NCBI GenBank assembly: GCA_029449245.1
Contig: JANATF010000001.1
Coordinates: 1,550,001 to 1,614,000 of the forward strand
Reading direction: 5' to 3'
DNA from: Mortierella alpina
Taxonomy: Eukaryota; Mortierellomycota; Mortierellomycetes; Mortierellales; Mortierellaceae
Length of the DNA: 64,000 nucleotides
The translations under genes and the position numbers were made by a program. Shown here piece by piece: positions 49,746 through 61,666 of the stretch; within the stretch, counting starts at the first letter, position 1; the number at the start of each line of letters is the position of its first letter. The notes under the pieces are model-generated. The model was not told the DNA's origin. It did not search any database and saw only the letters and a list, made by a program, of their open reading frames with translations.

Positions 49746-50234
49746 AGGAGCATTGCAAGAAAGAAAAACAATATATGCGACACTTTTAAGTTTATTTAAT
49801 TCCCCATCATGCGCCCTTGCAGTACTTTGATAGTCGTTGTGGTTGTGCAACGCCTCTTATGCATTAGAAGAGAATGGGTCATTCCTTTCTTTCCTCTTCC
49901 ACTGTCACCCGCACCCACGCACGCCTGTGCACAAAAGGCGTTGCTGACGATGTCCTGTCTTCTCATTTTCCTTGTGCATTACTGAGTGCTAGGTATTGCG
50001 AAATGACGCAGGTAAGAAAAAAACGCGTGAGGAAGCATGAGGAGCATCCTCTACTTTTGCTTCTGCACTAGGTTTGCCTCGACCTTTCTTCTCTTCGCCT
50101 TCCTCGGCTTCTGAACTACTAAAGACTCAAGTTTTTTATTTTGTAATACATCTTGACCGACTTTCCGGCCGATCATCAGGGTACGTGGCCTCGTTTTCAG
50201 GAAACCAGTATTCGTCTCATGTAGTTGGTTCTCT
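49746..50234. other. Convergent intergenic spacer
   Basis: Between the 3' ends of SF3A1 (plus) and the small ORF (minus). A basic reading frame on the minus strand (KPRKAKRRKVEAN) follows the stop at 50235 in another frame. No splice signal connects it convincingly, so it is not annotated. Confidence 0.35.
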
Positions 50235-50594
50235 TTACATGCGGTTGAGCTGGTGGGGAGGAGCAGCCATGTTCTCGCTGTGACCGACCAACTTTTTACC
50301 ATACTCTTCAAAGGCAACGGGGCCGTCAGGGACTTGCTTGAGCACATGATCATGCTTGTGTTTCTCATGGTCGTGAGCGTGCGAGTCGTGGTCAGGCGTC
50401 ATCAGGTGAAGGGGACCGTTGATGTTGGACGCGTAGGCATTTCCAAGGGATTGCTGCTGGCCATGGAGGAGAGGAGTAGCATTGATATGGAAGATCTCTC
50501 CAGCGGTCTTGGGATCGGCGTGCTTCTGCTCTTTCAGAGGGGTGGCGAGGCTCGACTGGGCGTTGGTCTCGGCTTCGACGATTTCTTTGGTCAT
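50235..50594 (-). CDS. Small His/Asp-rich orphan protein
   Basis: Single-exon 119-aa frame with a good ATG (MTKEIVEAETNAQSS). The middle is rich in His and Asp (SHAHDHEKHKHDHV), a pattern able to bind zinc, copper or nickel. The flanks (GEIFHINATPLLHG, GPVAFEEYGKKLVG) have ordinary composition. No signal peptide or membrane segment. Family not recognised; a metal-binding role is only a guess from composition. Confidence 0.55.
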   Translation of the reverse strand: MTKEIVEAETNAQSSLATPLKEQKHADPKTAGEIFHINATPLLHGQQQSLGNAYASNINGPLHLMTPDHDSHAHDHEKHKHDHVLKQVPDGPVAFEEYGKKLVGHSENMAAPPHQLNRM

Positions 50595-51157
50595 GGTTAT
50601 TTGTGTTTTAGGAGAGGAGAGGGATGGAAAAGAGGAAGTGATGGATATGAAGGGTATGGCTCTGAAGACAAAAAAGAAGGCAGAAAAGAATTGAACCCGT
50701 CGGAAGGGAGGAATGAGATTCGAGGCTTTTATATAATCGCGTAGGAGAGTCGCTCAATGCTTCAAGAACGGGCAGGTTTCTTCTGGAACCTTGCAAACAC
50801 TGTGAGTGAGAGGAACATGCAGAGGCATGCCCTATTGTGGCCATGCTTGTAGTTGAGGTGTGCATGCAAAGGCGCGGGGGTGCCTGCAAACTGAAACCGC
50901 CTGTGTACTCGCGGTACCTGAGGGACCAATCATCGGGCTAAAGAAATGTTGCATATGCACTACTGGAGTCAACAACATCCTTGTTGATGTTGATGTTGAT
51001 GTTGATGTGAAAGCGCTCTGATATTCAACTGGCACAACACTTGGCACGTATGGGTTAGCAGTTTTGTAACCGCATGAAAAAGATCCAACCTTTGAGCGCA
51101 TTTCGAGATGCACCTGTGATACCTTGCACTACCATACGATAGTCAGTCTATACCTTT
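50595..51157. other. Promoter of the His-rich orphan, with a short GTTGAT repeat
   Basis: No gene. GTTGAT is repeated four times at 50983-51006. The rest is unique sequence between a start codon (50594) and the stop of the next minus-strand gene (51158). Confidence 0.5.
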
Positions 51158-51649
51158 TTATTTGATGAGGGCTGGCTTGGGCATAAATGTCTTCCTCTTG
51201 TTTCCGCGCTGCTTGCCATACATCAATTCGACATAGTCTGGTCTAGGCTTTGTTTTATCCATATCCCCCGACTTTTTCTGCTGAGCGTTACTGCTACTGG
51301 TTGCTGCCTGTGCTGATGTGCTCTCCGTATCTCTGTCCATGTCCTCGTCCTCAGAGACAAGATCGTCGTTTTCCAAGTTCTCCAGATCCTTAACAGCCTG
51401 CTTGATGCCTCCGTTTAGCTGCATCTTGTAAGCAAGCGATGCCTTGGGTGGATGGGCACCAGCAGAGGACGATTTCTTGGCGATTGTGGGGTTGGCTGTG
51501 GCGGAGAGAACGTCCTTCTTAGGTCCACCTTTCCGTCCCTCAGAGGTGGCAGCATCAAATAGACTGGTCTCAACTCCTCCTTTGCTCAACGAGAGTACGG
51601 CCTTTTCCTTGCGGGAAGGCCTCTTGAAAAACTTGGCTGACTTTCCCAT
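51158..51649 (-). CDS. Small basic nuclear/nucleolar-type protein, unrecognised
   Basis: Single-exon 163-aa frame. N-terminus MGKSAKFFKRPSRKEKA is strongly basic, as in nucleolar ribosome-biogenesis factors. A helix (LAYKMQLNGGIKQAVKDLE) and an acidic patch (NDDLVSEDEDMDRD) follow. The C-terminus PDYVELMYGKQRGNKRKTF is compact and looks conserved. The layout suggests a nucleolar protein, but I cannot name the family. It is divergent with NCA2, 395 bp between start codons. Confidence 0.65.
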   Translation of the reverse strand: MGKSAKFFKRPSRKEKAVLSLSKGGVETSLFDAATSEGRKGGPKKDVLSATANPTIAKKSSSAGAHPPKASLAYKMQLNGGIKQAVKDLENLENDDLVSEDEDMDRDTESTSAQAATSSSNAQQKKSGDMDKTKPRPDYVELMYGKQRGNKRKTFMPKPALIK

Positions 51650-52045
51650 TGTATGTGCGTGATGTGTGTAAAATGTGTGTGATGCGTGAAAGTGTAAAGA
51701 CGGAGCGGCTCAATGCCAAAAAAAAAAAAAAAAAAAAAAAAATACGTGACTGCCTCGAAAGGTTCCTGGCTCAATGCTGCCTCGCCTCGGCGATAGCGCC
51801 TGGGATCCCCTACCCGGCACCTCTGCTTGAATATCGGTGCATTCAAACATCCTGTGCCTCCCTGACTATCCCATGTAACCATGTGGTGCTTATGTGAGGC
51901 ATAAGCTTGCCATTTCTGGTCCCCCAATGAAGCGCCCGAGCGCCCATTGTGACTGCTTACATATGCTTTTATGACGCGAATATGCGCGAGCAAGGCTTCT
52001 CATTCCACTCCCGCGATCAGTTCCTTTTCATTACAACAGCTCAGC
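51650..52045. promoter_or_regulatory. Bidirectional promoter with 25-nt poly-A tract
   Basis: Lies between two divergent start codons (51649 minus, 52046 plus). It contains an uninterrupted run of 25 A at 51718-51742, a poly(dA:dT) tract of the kind that excludes nucleosomes in fungal promoters. No TATA box is obvious. Confidence 0.55.
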
Positions 52046-54574
52046 ATGGGAACGTTTGTAACAGACAAGCTGCAACAGCTGAACAATGACCTTGTTCAGC
52101 TCTTCCAACTCGATGCTCAAGCGCTGCTCGGGGACAACCACCACCGCAGCAGTGCACCCAGCCCAACCAACAGCACTTCCTACACTCAAGGCACCCTGTC
52201 AGAACAGTCGGACCTTGCACTGGCTTTAGGACTACGCACATCGATCGAGGCTCTCGACTTTCGCTCTGGATCGGTTCCCCCTATGGAACGCGTTTTTCTT
52301 GAGATTGAAAAGGTCGAGGCTTTACTGTCAACTGGAGCTCGAGGGGGACAACAGACTTCGACAATGGAACACCTCTTCCTAGCAAAGTGCACAGTGGCCG
52401 TGTACTTGAACCTGCTGGACATAATTTTGAACGCGACCTTGCCCCTGTCGAACGAGATTGAATACTGGCAGTCCCTTCGCGACAGTCCTACTTGGAGACT
52501 CTTGTACATTGTTCAGAGTAAGTGCCGGATTATGACATGGTGTACGGCAAACAGACGAGTTGAAACCCGCACTCTCCTCCACCTCGCTAAAAAAAATAGA
52601 TGCTCCTTTTTTTATATTGTGCTTCTAGCCTCGCCTCATCGGATCTTCTCATTGACCAAATCGGTCGTGGTCTCCACTCGGGACCACCTTGATTCGCTCA
52701 TTGAGACGGCTGAAGACCAAGAACGCAGGACGCGCCTCCTGCAGATGATCCGGTACTTTCCCGAATTTCTCAAGAAGCATCTTATCTCACAACCCGTCTC
52801 CTTCCCAGTCGCGATCCATTACGAAATCAGTAGCCACCGCAAACAGCTTCAGCGGATCAAAGAGTACCAGGCAGAGTGTCTTGGACTTCTGGCTGAGCAG
52901 GGACTCAACCTGAATGCTGAACATCTAGAAGACTCGACCTTGGGCTCACCTTCCTCTTCCTCCTCAGGATCCCTTTCATACGCGAGCGAGAACTCTCAGA
53001 GGAGGGCTGAAAAGTTTGTACTGGACCAAATCTCCAAGACGGTGTGCCTGATTGAGCGAGTTCTCGACAAGGCATCCAAGGACACGCACCATCTGACAGA
53101 CCCTCAGCAACAAAAAGTCCCCTCCAGGACTGCAACTCGATCCTTGACCATGTTGGGCAATCTGCACGGCGTATCCAGTCTGAGCAGCAGTGAGACTCTG
53201 GAGCATTTGAAGGATCTCATCCAAATCCAGATCCCGCGCTATGTTGAGGAAACTGAGAAGCAAGCAGAGAAATTCCATCGTCCGTCGTGGCTCACTCGGA
53301 TCTGGATTCCAGCCCTGATGGGATATTTCGCCCTGAAGTACGGCCTTCGATATGTGAGCGAGCACCGTGCAGATCTGGATGAGTTCTTGGAAGAGGCATG
53401 GGACACGGCCAAACGATTCGTGACGGATTGGGTTTGGGAGCCCTCCATGAGGGTTATGGCCATTATTCGACACACCGATGACCAAGGGTCGCTTCAGATG
53501 TTGGGGAACGAAAGTCTGAAATCTGATATTGCGGTAAGTCGTTGGAACAGATCGATGCTTGACTTTGAGCGCATTGCAAAAAAAAAAGCAAAGAATACCT
53601 ATAATGCTACTACGGGATTTCTGATTATACCATCTTGTGTGCTTGTAGAGTCTGGAACGCATGGTGCTTGACTTTGGAAAGGAACACTATCGAATGGGAC
53701 ATGAGGACCTAGCAGCACTCTCACAAGCCGTACACAACGGCGATATCTCGGTTGTGATGCGAGCATATGAACACGAGCTCAAGGTATGCTATTAGATCTC
53801 AGAAATCATGACAGATTTTTTTCCAAACATTTTCTGACTTGATCACTCATCTGTTTTGTATAGACTCCACTCAAGGGTGCTGTCGCCGGCCACTTGGTGC
53901 AGACACTGTTGATCCAGGTCCAAAAGACAAAAGTCGACGTCGAAGTCGCTATGGCAGCCCTTGATAAGCTGCTCAAGGCGAATGAACTCAACTTTGCCTT
54001 CCTCGCCGTTGGACCCAGCTTGTTGCTCCTATGGGCGGTCTCGGCACAGGCCAAGAGCTCCTGGCAAAAGATTGCCGGACGTAATCTGGGTGTGGTTTCC
54101 CTTCAAATGAAAAATTCCTTGCGGCAAGTAGAGAAGCTGTTGAACTTGGCGTCTTCAGAGTGTGATGGGCATTCGAACGCACAGGAGAGCCACGGACGGC
54201 GTATGAGGAGCGCTTCTGCTGCACAGGAAACAGAATCAGGATTTCTGGAAGAATATGACGACTTGTCGTCCTCTAGTGCAACCACACCGTCTGGTGAGGA
54301 GCCATTGTCTAACTCGTTGCAGCTGAGTGTAGAGAGATTGACCAGGATGAGGGCGAAAAAGGGCAAGGTCCCTTACAGGACCCAGGGCTTGATCCTGTGC
54401 GAAGTGCACTTGCTGAGATCGTTTGCTGCGCGATTGACCAGAGCGAATGGCTTGCAAGACAGAGTCATGGAGGATCTGCGCGAGATTGAGGAGAGCTCGC
54501 TCACAGTGCATCAGCGACTGAGGACCACGAATCGCATGTATCGAACATATGGATTCTTGGGATTGCATCACTGA
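52046..54574 (+). CDS. NCA2: Nuclear control of ATPase protein 2 (NCA2), mitochondrial
   Basis: Exons 52046-52517, 52629-53533, 53649-53783, 53864-54574 (740 aa). Family features: EYWQSLRDSPTWRLLYIVQ near the N-terminus; a hydrophobic segment with R/P (RPSWLTRIWIPALMGYFALK); WDTAKRFVTDWVWEP; MVLDFGKEHYRMG with DLAALSQAVHNGDISVVMRAYE; PLKGAVAGHLVQTLLIQVQK with AMAALDKLLKANELNFAFLAVGPSLLL (second membrane segment; listed as two adjoining pieces); and a C-terminal QGLILCEVHLLR. In yeast NCA2 affects expression of mitochondrial ATP synthase subunits 6 and 8 and resides in the outer membrane. Ser-rich inserts near residues 270 and 610 are lineage-specific. The annotated ATG begins MGTFVTDKLQQL. 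Confidence 0.93.
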
Positions 54575-54729
54575 AGACAGAGACATCATCCTAAGTGGGA
54601 ACCACGCAATAAATCTCGTTGGAAATGGTGTTTTATTACTACAAGATTTGATCCGCATTTCAGTCGAGGATCCTAGTGGCGAACGACTCCATTGAGGTTG
54701 AGCGCTTGTCTCCCGTTAGTGGAGACGGA

Positions 54730-56224
54730 TCAGATGAGAGTGATTTCTATTTCTCCGGTAGAAGAAAGGAACTGTCAATATGTCTGCCCGAAGAAGGATA
54801 AGGAAGCATTGTGTGCGTGCCGTAGAGTTTGCAACATCTCCTTCGAAATACATGACCATAAACTCACCACATTGCCCATCATTTTCCGCTTGAGTTCAAC
54901 TAGAAGAGCGCGAAGAGAAAAAAAAACTGTGAGCCATTGGAGAATCAAAACTCGAACGAAAGAGTATAGAGCAAGGATGCATCCTACCAAACTGATCATC
55001 GCTCAAAGGTCCAAACTTGATAGAATTGTTGGCTGGATAATTGTCATACAGATTGGACTCCGTGATAGAGAGCTGTGCTCGCTGCTGTGCCAACTTTGCA
55101 AAAATGGTATTCTCATTCCGATACCTATAACCGAGACAAGTCCTCTGCCGGTAAGTTTTTCTGACTCGACATCCTCTACGACATATATATATAACCTGGC
55201 ACATCCGACTCACATTCGAAGAGCCTCCTTGTTCACTGCCTGCTTCTCTACAATCGTGTCCAGGACACACTTTTTGAATGCGGCCTTGACAAAGTGAAGC
55301 ACATGGAAGAGGTAATCGCGGTGGGGTCGCCACTGCGGAAACTGGTACTGGAGTGCCAGCTGGCCGTTTGCATCGATCAACGGGTGCCACATGTCGCTCA
55401 AGAAGTGGACGGTTGGTCGTCGGTCTGGGTACTCGGGTGGAATCACCAGTTTGAATTTGAAGACAGCGTTGCGGTAGTAACCCTTGTGAACAAACAGCGT
55501 GCCGAACCACACTGATTCGAAACGGCCATGATGAAAGAATGAAAGGGTCTAGTGTTAATATGGCTCCCAGGACACCACGGTCACCATGCCAAGGTCAGGT
55601 AGCGCGGGAAAAACACAAGCGTCCTCCTCCCCCTCCTCCTCCCCTTTGTGTGTGTGTTTTTTTTTGTAAACCGAGCACATCAGACGCGAGGCAAAAATAG
55701 CATAGAGCAGTGCCACTACGTACAGTTCATGTTATCGGCAGCGGGCATCACATATACTCCAGAGGGACAATGGTGCGGGTTCCGAAGATTGGTACTAAGC
55801 ACAGCAGAAATACAGGAGACATACATAGGAGAGAAGCGAAAAGACAAGGTTAGTGCATCCCGTGCAATGGGTTGCTGGTGACACACTGAAAGTATTGGTT
55901 GTGCACCTACAACTCTATCATGAGCTCATATCGTCTGAAAAAGTCTGAAAACAGCTGCGGCCGTGCAGCAGCCGAGGGTCGTGCTGCAAGATGCCGCTGC
56001 TGGTTCGGTGATAAGGGATGATCCTGATAGTGTGTTGAGTCGGGATGCTGGCTCTGAGGATTGTATGATAAGGAAGTCTGATGACCCGCCATGGGGTGTT
56101 GCGCATGTAATTGCTGCTGAACTTGCTGTTGCTGCTGAGACTGGGGATGAGACTGGAAGAGGCTATGGGCGGGGCCGCCAGCAGCGGTGCTGCCCGACCT
56201 GGATCTAGTCTGGAAGATGCTCAT
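54730..56224 (-). CDS. AKTIP/Fused-toes-like ubiquitin E2 variant
   Basis: Exons in coding order 56224-55911, 55794-55724, 55511-55214, 55124-54988, 54899-54868, 54771-54730 (297 aa, close to human AKTIP). A Gln/Ser-rich N-terminus is followed by FFRRYELMIEFTNLR, CPSGVYVMP, and the UBC core: LWFGTLFVHKGYYRNAVFKF, IPPEYPDRRPTVHF, WHPLIDANGQL (HPL-D where an active E2 has HPN and a downstream Cys), QWRPHRDYLFHVLHF, then RAQLSITESNLYDNYP and IKFGPLSDDQF. No catalytic Cys, as in AKTIP. AKTIP/FTS joins Hook and FHIP proteins in the FHF complex, linking early endosomes to dynein; Aspergillus has a similar FtsA. The last two exons are only 32 and 42 nt, so the C-terminus is less certain. Confidence 0.88.
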
Positions 56225-56854
56225 GGCTGACACTGGGGCACTGGGGTATCAATGGCGTTGCCTGGAGAGCAGAGTGTGATGACAGGCGAGGACTGGGGTG
56301 TACAGGTTTGCCTGACAGGTGACAGCCGTGGGCTCTTTGGTGCAGTCTCGTTTTTGGGCGTATTGGGATGCTGGTGGACACAGCTGAAGTGAGGCAGCAA
56401 GAGAAGACACAGACAGATGAACGCGAGAACAGCGAGATGCAAGGTGAAAGGAGGTGCGAGGAACAACGAGAACAGAAGTGGAAAGGCGAAAAAGGAGGCG
56501 CGTGAATTTTTATCTTGTTTCCGCACGCGCGTGTACACCACGAAAGGGTCGATTCCCCATATTCGTGTGGACACATCTGCATGAAGGCGCCTTTTATGGA
56601 TGTTCAGCCGGTGGCCATCAATATCCTCGTCCTCATCCTTCTCGCTTTCGTCCTTACTATCCGTTTCTTAGCCAGTGGCTAGCCAGGAGTTTCATTAAGG
56701 CGAAAACGATTCTCCTCAATATAGCGCTTTTCGTTCTGAACAGCCCGTTTGGCTAAGTCTGGCCACGTCGGTGTAGCCTTCAAAAACAAGGTCTTTTACG
56801 TAACAAGAAAAAAAGCAATGGGAAAATGCCGTAGACAACAGAGTTGTTTTATTG
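56225..56854. other. Intergenic between the AKTIP-like and GPN2 genes
   Basis: Promoter of the AKTIP-like gene (minus) and 3' region of GPN2 (minus). CT-rich on the coding strand; no gene, RNA or repeat recognised. Confidence 0.4.
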
Positions 56855-58204
56855 CTATGCATGCTCTTGTTCGTCTACAAATCCTACGCGTTTTTGACCG
56901 TCCTTGAGTTCCTTTATTTCGCTGATGTGATCCTGTGTCTCGTCTTCTGGATCCGCCTTGTATTCTCTCGCAAATCGCTCAAGATCCTCATGGCGACCAT
57001 CTCCGTCCACATACCGTTCCTGTACATCCTGAACATAGTTGTTCCATTCTGACCCCTCCCGCATCGCCGTCATGAAGATGCTCTCGTTAGCCTGCTCCAG
57101 ACCTCCAAAGACATAGCCCCCAGCCTTGTCGATAGCACGGACCACCTTCGTTACTGATTCCTTATCCTGGATGCAGAGCGTCTCAAATCCGACCAGTCCA
57201 AAATCCTCGATCAAGCTGCACATGGCCTCATTCAGCTGTTGAAAACGCTTCATGAACGGGTCCTGATTCAGGTGGTAGTGCAAGAAACTCAGGTCCTGGA
57301 CGTTGGTGTAAAAGTCGAGGGACATGGGTAACCGTCCGTAGGTCTCTATCAGGTCGATTTTGGAGAGGACGTTCACATGAGGCAGTTCTAGTTGGAGCAT
57401 GGTCTTGAGAGACAGCAACAGCACAGAGATGAATTTTGCAGCATCTGTGCAATAATGTGCATCGACCAGGTGTACGCAACATAACTATGCGAAACGAGGA
57501 TATGTCGGAATGAGTAATTGATCAAGAGGTGCCACAGCTGAGCCTTTTCATTTCCTCAGTCATTTCATGTCAGCTGAATGAGTTGCTTACCCGATACCCA
57601 ATCTTCTCGAGCCTGTTCAGGATCCGCTTCATGGCATCATTGTGAGTATATAGCTCCACCTGTCCAGGGCAGTCAAAAACAACATAGTCGTCTCCGCAGG
57701 CCTTGAGTTTTTCTTCTAGCCAATCCATGTTGTCTGCGAGGTACTCCATACAGTAAATGATCCCGCCGTTCGGTCCAAGCTGCAGATTCTCCATAGTGTC
57801 CTCGAGCGAGATCAGTTCCAGAATTGAGATATCGGTTGGGTATGGCAGTGCTTCGTTCGCTGGGTCGAGGTTGACGATCGTTGTCTTTCTAGCAGAGTGA
57901 TCACAGGGCAAAAGTCAGACAAAGAGAATAAAATAGGGATGGTTTCCTCAGACCATGAGACGCCTCTTGCTGGCTGCCACTCCCTTTGCTTCACACTGAC
58001 CTTTCCATGCCGTTCAGAAACTGGTACATTCCATTGCAGTATGTCGTCTTGCCCGATCCTGGAGGACCGATCACAATCTAATATTGCGCAACATGCATGC
58101 ATCAGTCACGAAAATCAACCAAACTCCTGCGCACATTAAACAATGCTCGCCAAGAAGCTACTCTTTGCGATGTGTTGCCAAGGTTGTACCTGTGCGAATG
58201 GCAT
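56855..58204 (-). CDS. GPN2: GPN-loop GTPase 2
   Basis: Exons in coding order 58204-58190, 58077-58001, 57888-57591, 57484-56855 (339 aa). The first coding exon is only 15 nt (MPFAQ). It joins IVIGPPGSGKTTYCNGM, the P-loop (G1). Then come NLDPANE, the GPN signature LGPNGGIIYCMEY, VFDCPGQVELYTHND (G3), HLVDAHYCTDAAKF, LPHVNVLSKIDL (G4 SKID) and KAGGYVFGGLEQAN near the C-terminus. GPN GTPases work with Npa3/GPN1 and GPN3 in cytoplasmic assembly and nuclear import of RNA polymerase II and III. All nucleotide-binding motifs are intact and length matches the family. Confidence 0.95.
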
Positions 58205-58597
58205 ATTCTTTTTCCTGCTTCGCGTTGTCCTGTTAGTGTCGGTGTCCGCGGTCAATGTCCGAAGTGAGAAGCGAAATTTCGAACATTCGACAACTGATCC
58301 AATGTCAACGCCGAAGCTCGATCGACCGGCCGATCGCCTCCCACGTGACCTAAACCAATATTGATCCTCGCTCGGGCCGCTTGCTCTACACCCCTCCCCC
58401 TTGCTGCACCTTTTTCCTCGATCCTCGAGGACAAATTTATGCAACTATAGTATGCTCCTTCTCTCACACTCACCCCCACTCTCACGCTCACTCTCATTCT
58501 CCCCCATCCTCTATCTTCTGTGCCCTTGTTCATCGTAGCCCATAACTCCACAAAGTAGCTAAACATTAACGACAGATAACACTGCCAGCAACCGCGT
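58205..58597. promoter_or_regulatory. Bidirectional promoter region GPN2/GGT
   Basis: 393 bp between divergent start codons. CT-rich blocks (CTCACTCTCATTCTCCC) precede the gamma-glutamyltransferase start; no TATA box seen for GPN2. Confidence 0.45.
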
Positions 58598-60976
58598 ATG
58601 ATGGCGAACCACCACCCTGGCGCTCTCGCAAGAGCAGAGCTTGGCCAGTCGAATTCTAGTCTAATGCCGAACGAGACAGAAACTACGGCACTTCTTGATG
58701 GCCAGTCGCCAGGAACCAAAAGACCAGGAGTCAAGAGGTCTCTCTCCGCGAGCTTGAGGAAAAAGATCATCTTCTCTCTAGTGTCCATATCCGCCTTGCT
58801 CCTCATCGCCTTGGCTGTCTCGGTAATGATGAAGCTGGGTGCCCCTCCAGGTAGGTCCTCGACCGCCGTCGTTGTGCCTGATAAATGCTGTGAGCTTCGT
58901 CGACGCATTACCCTTGAGCTTTTTACTGTGGACCATTATGCTAACGTTCACTCGACCATTTTTCTGCCTTCATTACCAGCGATCGAGAAGAATACACCTG
59001 TCCTCATCAAGGCCAAGAACGGTGCTGTCGCTGCTGAGGAGATCCATTGCTCAGAAATTGGAGTTGAAGGTGAGAGAAGTTGTGTTCCATATGCGGAAAG
59101 TTTCTCATGTCGTACCTTGCACTCTATTGTTTTTTGTGCCCTCATCCACCCCCTGAATTTTTCCTCACTACAGTAGCAAAATTCGTATCCCCTTTGCGCA
59201 ACATGCCATGCTAAAGTATTCTTCGATTTGTACCACCTTCCACGACACACCCTAGTCATGAAAGAGGGCGGAAACGCAGTCGATGCTGCCATTGCTTCCT
59301 GTCTCTGTATCGGAACCGTCAACGCCTTTTCAGCCGGTATCGGGGGTGGCGGCTTCATGGCCATTCGGCTGCCCAACGGCACGGTGGAGATGATTGACTT
59401 CCGCGAGACGGCACCTGCAGCCTCGTTCCCCACTATGTTTAAGAAGGATCCTGTTCTTGCACAACGCGGTGGACTTGCTGTTGCTGTTCCCGGCGAGATC
59501 CGCGGATTAGAGTTGGCTCATAAGCGGCACGGCAAGTTGCCGTGGGAACGACTCTTTGAACCATCGGTGACGCTGGCTAGATATGGTTGGGCTGTTGGAC
59601 CCGAGCTGGCGCGGAGGATCTCTTTGGTCAAGGACATGATAGAGACTGATCCTGATTGGTCCCGTGTCTATGCGACCAAGGAAGGCATCGCACTGAAAGA
59701 AGGAGATTGGATCAAGCGGGAGGCACTTGCAGATACACTAGAAATTGTGGGAAGGAAGGGGGCCGATGCGTTTTACAAGGGACAGATTGCAAAGGACATT
59801 GTGGATCATGTGAGAAAGAACAAAGGCATACTCACCCTGGACGATATGAGAAAGTACACGGCATTGATCAAGGAGCCAGTGGTCGGGTATTACCAAGGAA
59901 GAAAAGTATATACAGCGCCCGCTCCTGCCAGTGGTCCTGTCCTCATCAGCATTCTCAACATCCTGGAGCGTTACAACGTGGGCAAGTCAGCGAGTTCGGC
60001 AGACTTGGACACTCATCATCTGGTCGAGGCCATGAAATGTAAGTTGTTCTGGCCCTGTAAGGCCTGGTCCGTACAAGTACTCTACGCAATCATTTCATCT
60101 TGCTAAATGCCTGTACCAATGCTTCGCAAACTAGTCGGCTATGCGCAAAGAACAGAGCTTGGCGACCCTGACTTTACAGACCTCAAGGAAACGATCTGCT
60201 CCATGATCTCCAAGGATACAGCTTCACAGATCCGTGCCAATATTTCAGACACGCGCACATTTCCGGTCGAATACTACAATCCTCATTGGGGCCCTATTGA
60301 CAACCATGGCACAACTCACCTTTCAACTGTGGACAAGGACGATATGGCTGTGTCTCTGACATCGACCGTGAATCTATTGTTTGGCTCCAAGCTGCTGGAT
60401 CCCAAAACGGGCGTGATCTTGAATGACGAGATGGATGATTTCTCGATCCCCGGTCAATCCAACGCGTTTGGCTTGCAACCCTCTCCATTCAACTACCCTG
60501 AGCCGGGCAAACGACCGCTTTCGTCCTCTGTACCGACCATTGTTGAACGAGATGGCAAGTTTGAGATGTCGATTGGAGGAAGTGGAGGATCGAGAATCAC
60601 CACCGCTGCACTTCAGGTAAAGCAGTTGTGTAGAAATGTATCTACTTCATGATATGACCTTTTTTCATTTTGGCTAAAACTGTGTCAATTCTTGAAAATC
60701 TAGACCATGCTCAACGTTTATAACCACGGCCAGAACATCATGGAAGCTATCGAGAACCCGCGTATCCACCACCAGTTGATGCCGAATGTGGTTGATATTG
60801 AGAAGGGGTATTCTCGGTCTGAGACCCAATTCTTGAGGTCTGCCGGGCACAGTGTCACGTTGTTTGATCGAGTGGAAGCCAAGGCAGAGATCCAGGCTGT
60901 GATGCGAGAGGTCGATGGCTACATCTATGCCTCGAGTGACACGAGGAAGCAACGAGCTGTGGCTGCAGGGTACTGA
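58598..60976 (+). CDS. Gamma-glutamyltransferase (glutathione hydrolase)
   Basis: Exons 58598-58850, 58980-59069, 59256-60038, 60135-60616, 60704-60976 (626 aa). It is a type II membrane protein: cytosolic basic N-terminus, one membrane segment (FSLVSISALLLIALAVSVMM, ~residues 50-70), then the lumenal enzyme. Family motifs: GAVAAEEIHCSEIG, MKEGGNAVDAAIA, FSAGIGGGGFMAIR, DFRETAPAA, VPGEIRGLELAH, and in the small subunit DNHGTTHLSTVD, where a Thr at ~433 is the autocatalytic cleavage site and nucleophile. Also SMISKDTASQIR and SIGGSGGSRITTAALQ. The enzyme cleaves the gamma-glutamyl bond of glutathione; fungal forms are vacuolar. Two ATGs stand side by side at the start (MMANHH). It looks complete and active. 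Confidence 0.96.
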
Positions 60977-61666
60977 GTGTCGTCCCTCCTACCACTTACT
61001 ATACTTGACAGCGTAGCTCAATGCTCGCCGAAATAGGGTGTCATTCTACCGTGAATACGCAAAACCCGGATGATACCAGTTCTCAAGAATTTTACTTCTG
61101 ATGAAAGGCCACAAGGTCGTGCGTTCATCCTAAATGATCTACACAGCTTAAGAGAGGGCTCGTGAACTCTGAGAAAACAACGGCATGCGACGCACCATGT
61201 GATACAGGCCACGCGAATGCAAGACGCTTGTATATTTGCGCGGGTATGCATCGCATGGACGGTTTGTAAAGACATGCATGTGCTTGTTTGCTTTTGTGTT
61301 TCTTTTTTTTTGTCTTGCTGGCTCTACGACGCATATTGGTCTGACGGTCAGCGACAGCGACCCAGGTGTGCCACTGTTCTGCTGCCACTGGAGTCTTGCG
61401 CGCAGGGCACTCTAGGGCGTGGTCAGCAGACGGGCGATGTGCACAGGCAGCGTAGAGTTTGCTGGGGGACTCAGGGGGTGTGCACACAAGGGCGAAAACA
61501 AGGAAATCACTCCCCCAGTCCAGTCCCCCCAGAGAAAAAAAAGCACCTTTTGCCATTGCATTGCCTCACGCAACTCCTCTTCTGATTCACACCACCCTTC
61601 CCTCTCTGCATCTGCATCCCACGCCCTGCCCGTCCTCCCCAACGGCACTGCAACGCATTCCACGCG
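60977..61666. other. Intergenic before the LRR gene
   Basis: No gene recognised. CT-rich sequence directly before the start at 61667 (CACCACCCTTCCCTCTC) is a likely transcription start region. Confidence 0.4.

Noticed and set aside
50051-50368. Basic frame (KPRKAKRRKVEAN) downstream of the His-rich orphan
   Set aside because: Overlaps the orphan gene out of frame and no donor/acceptor pair links it in phase.
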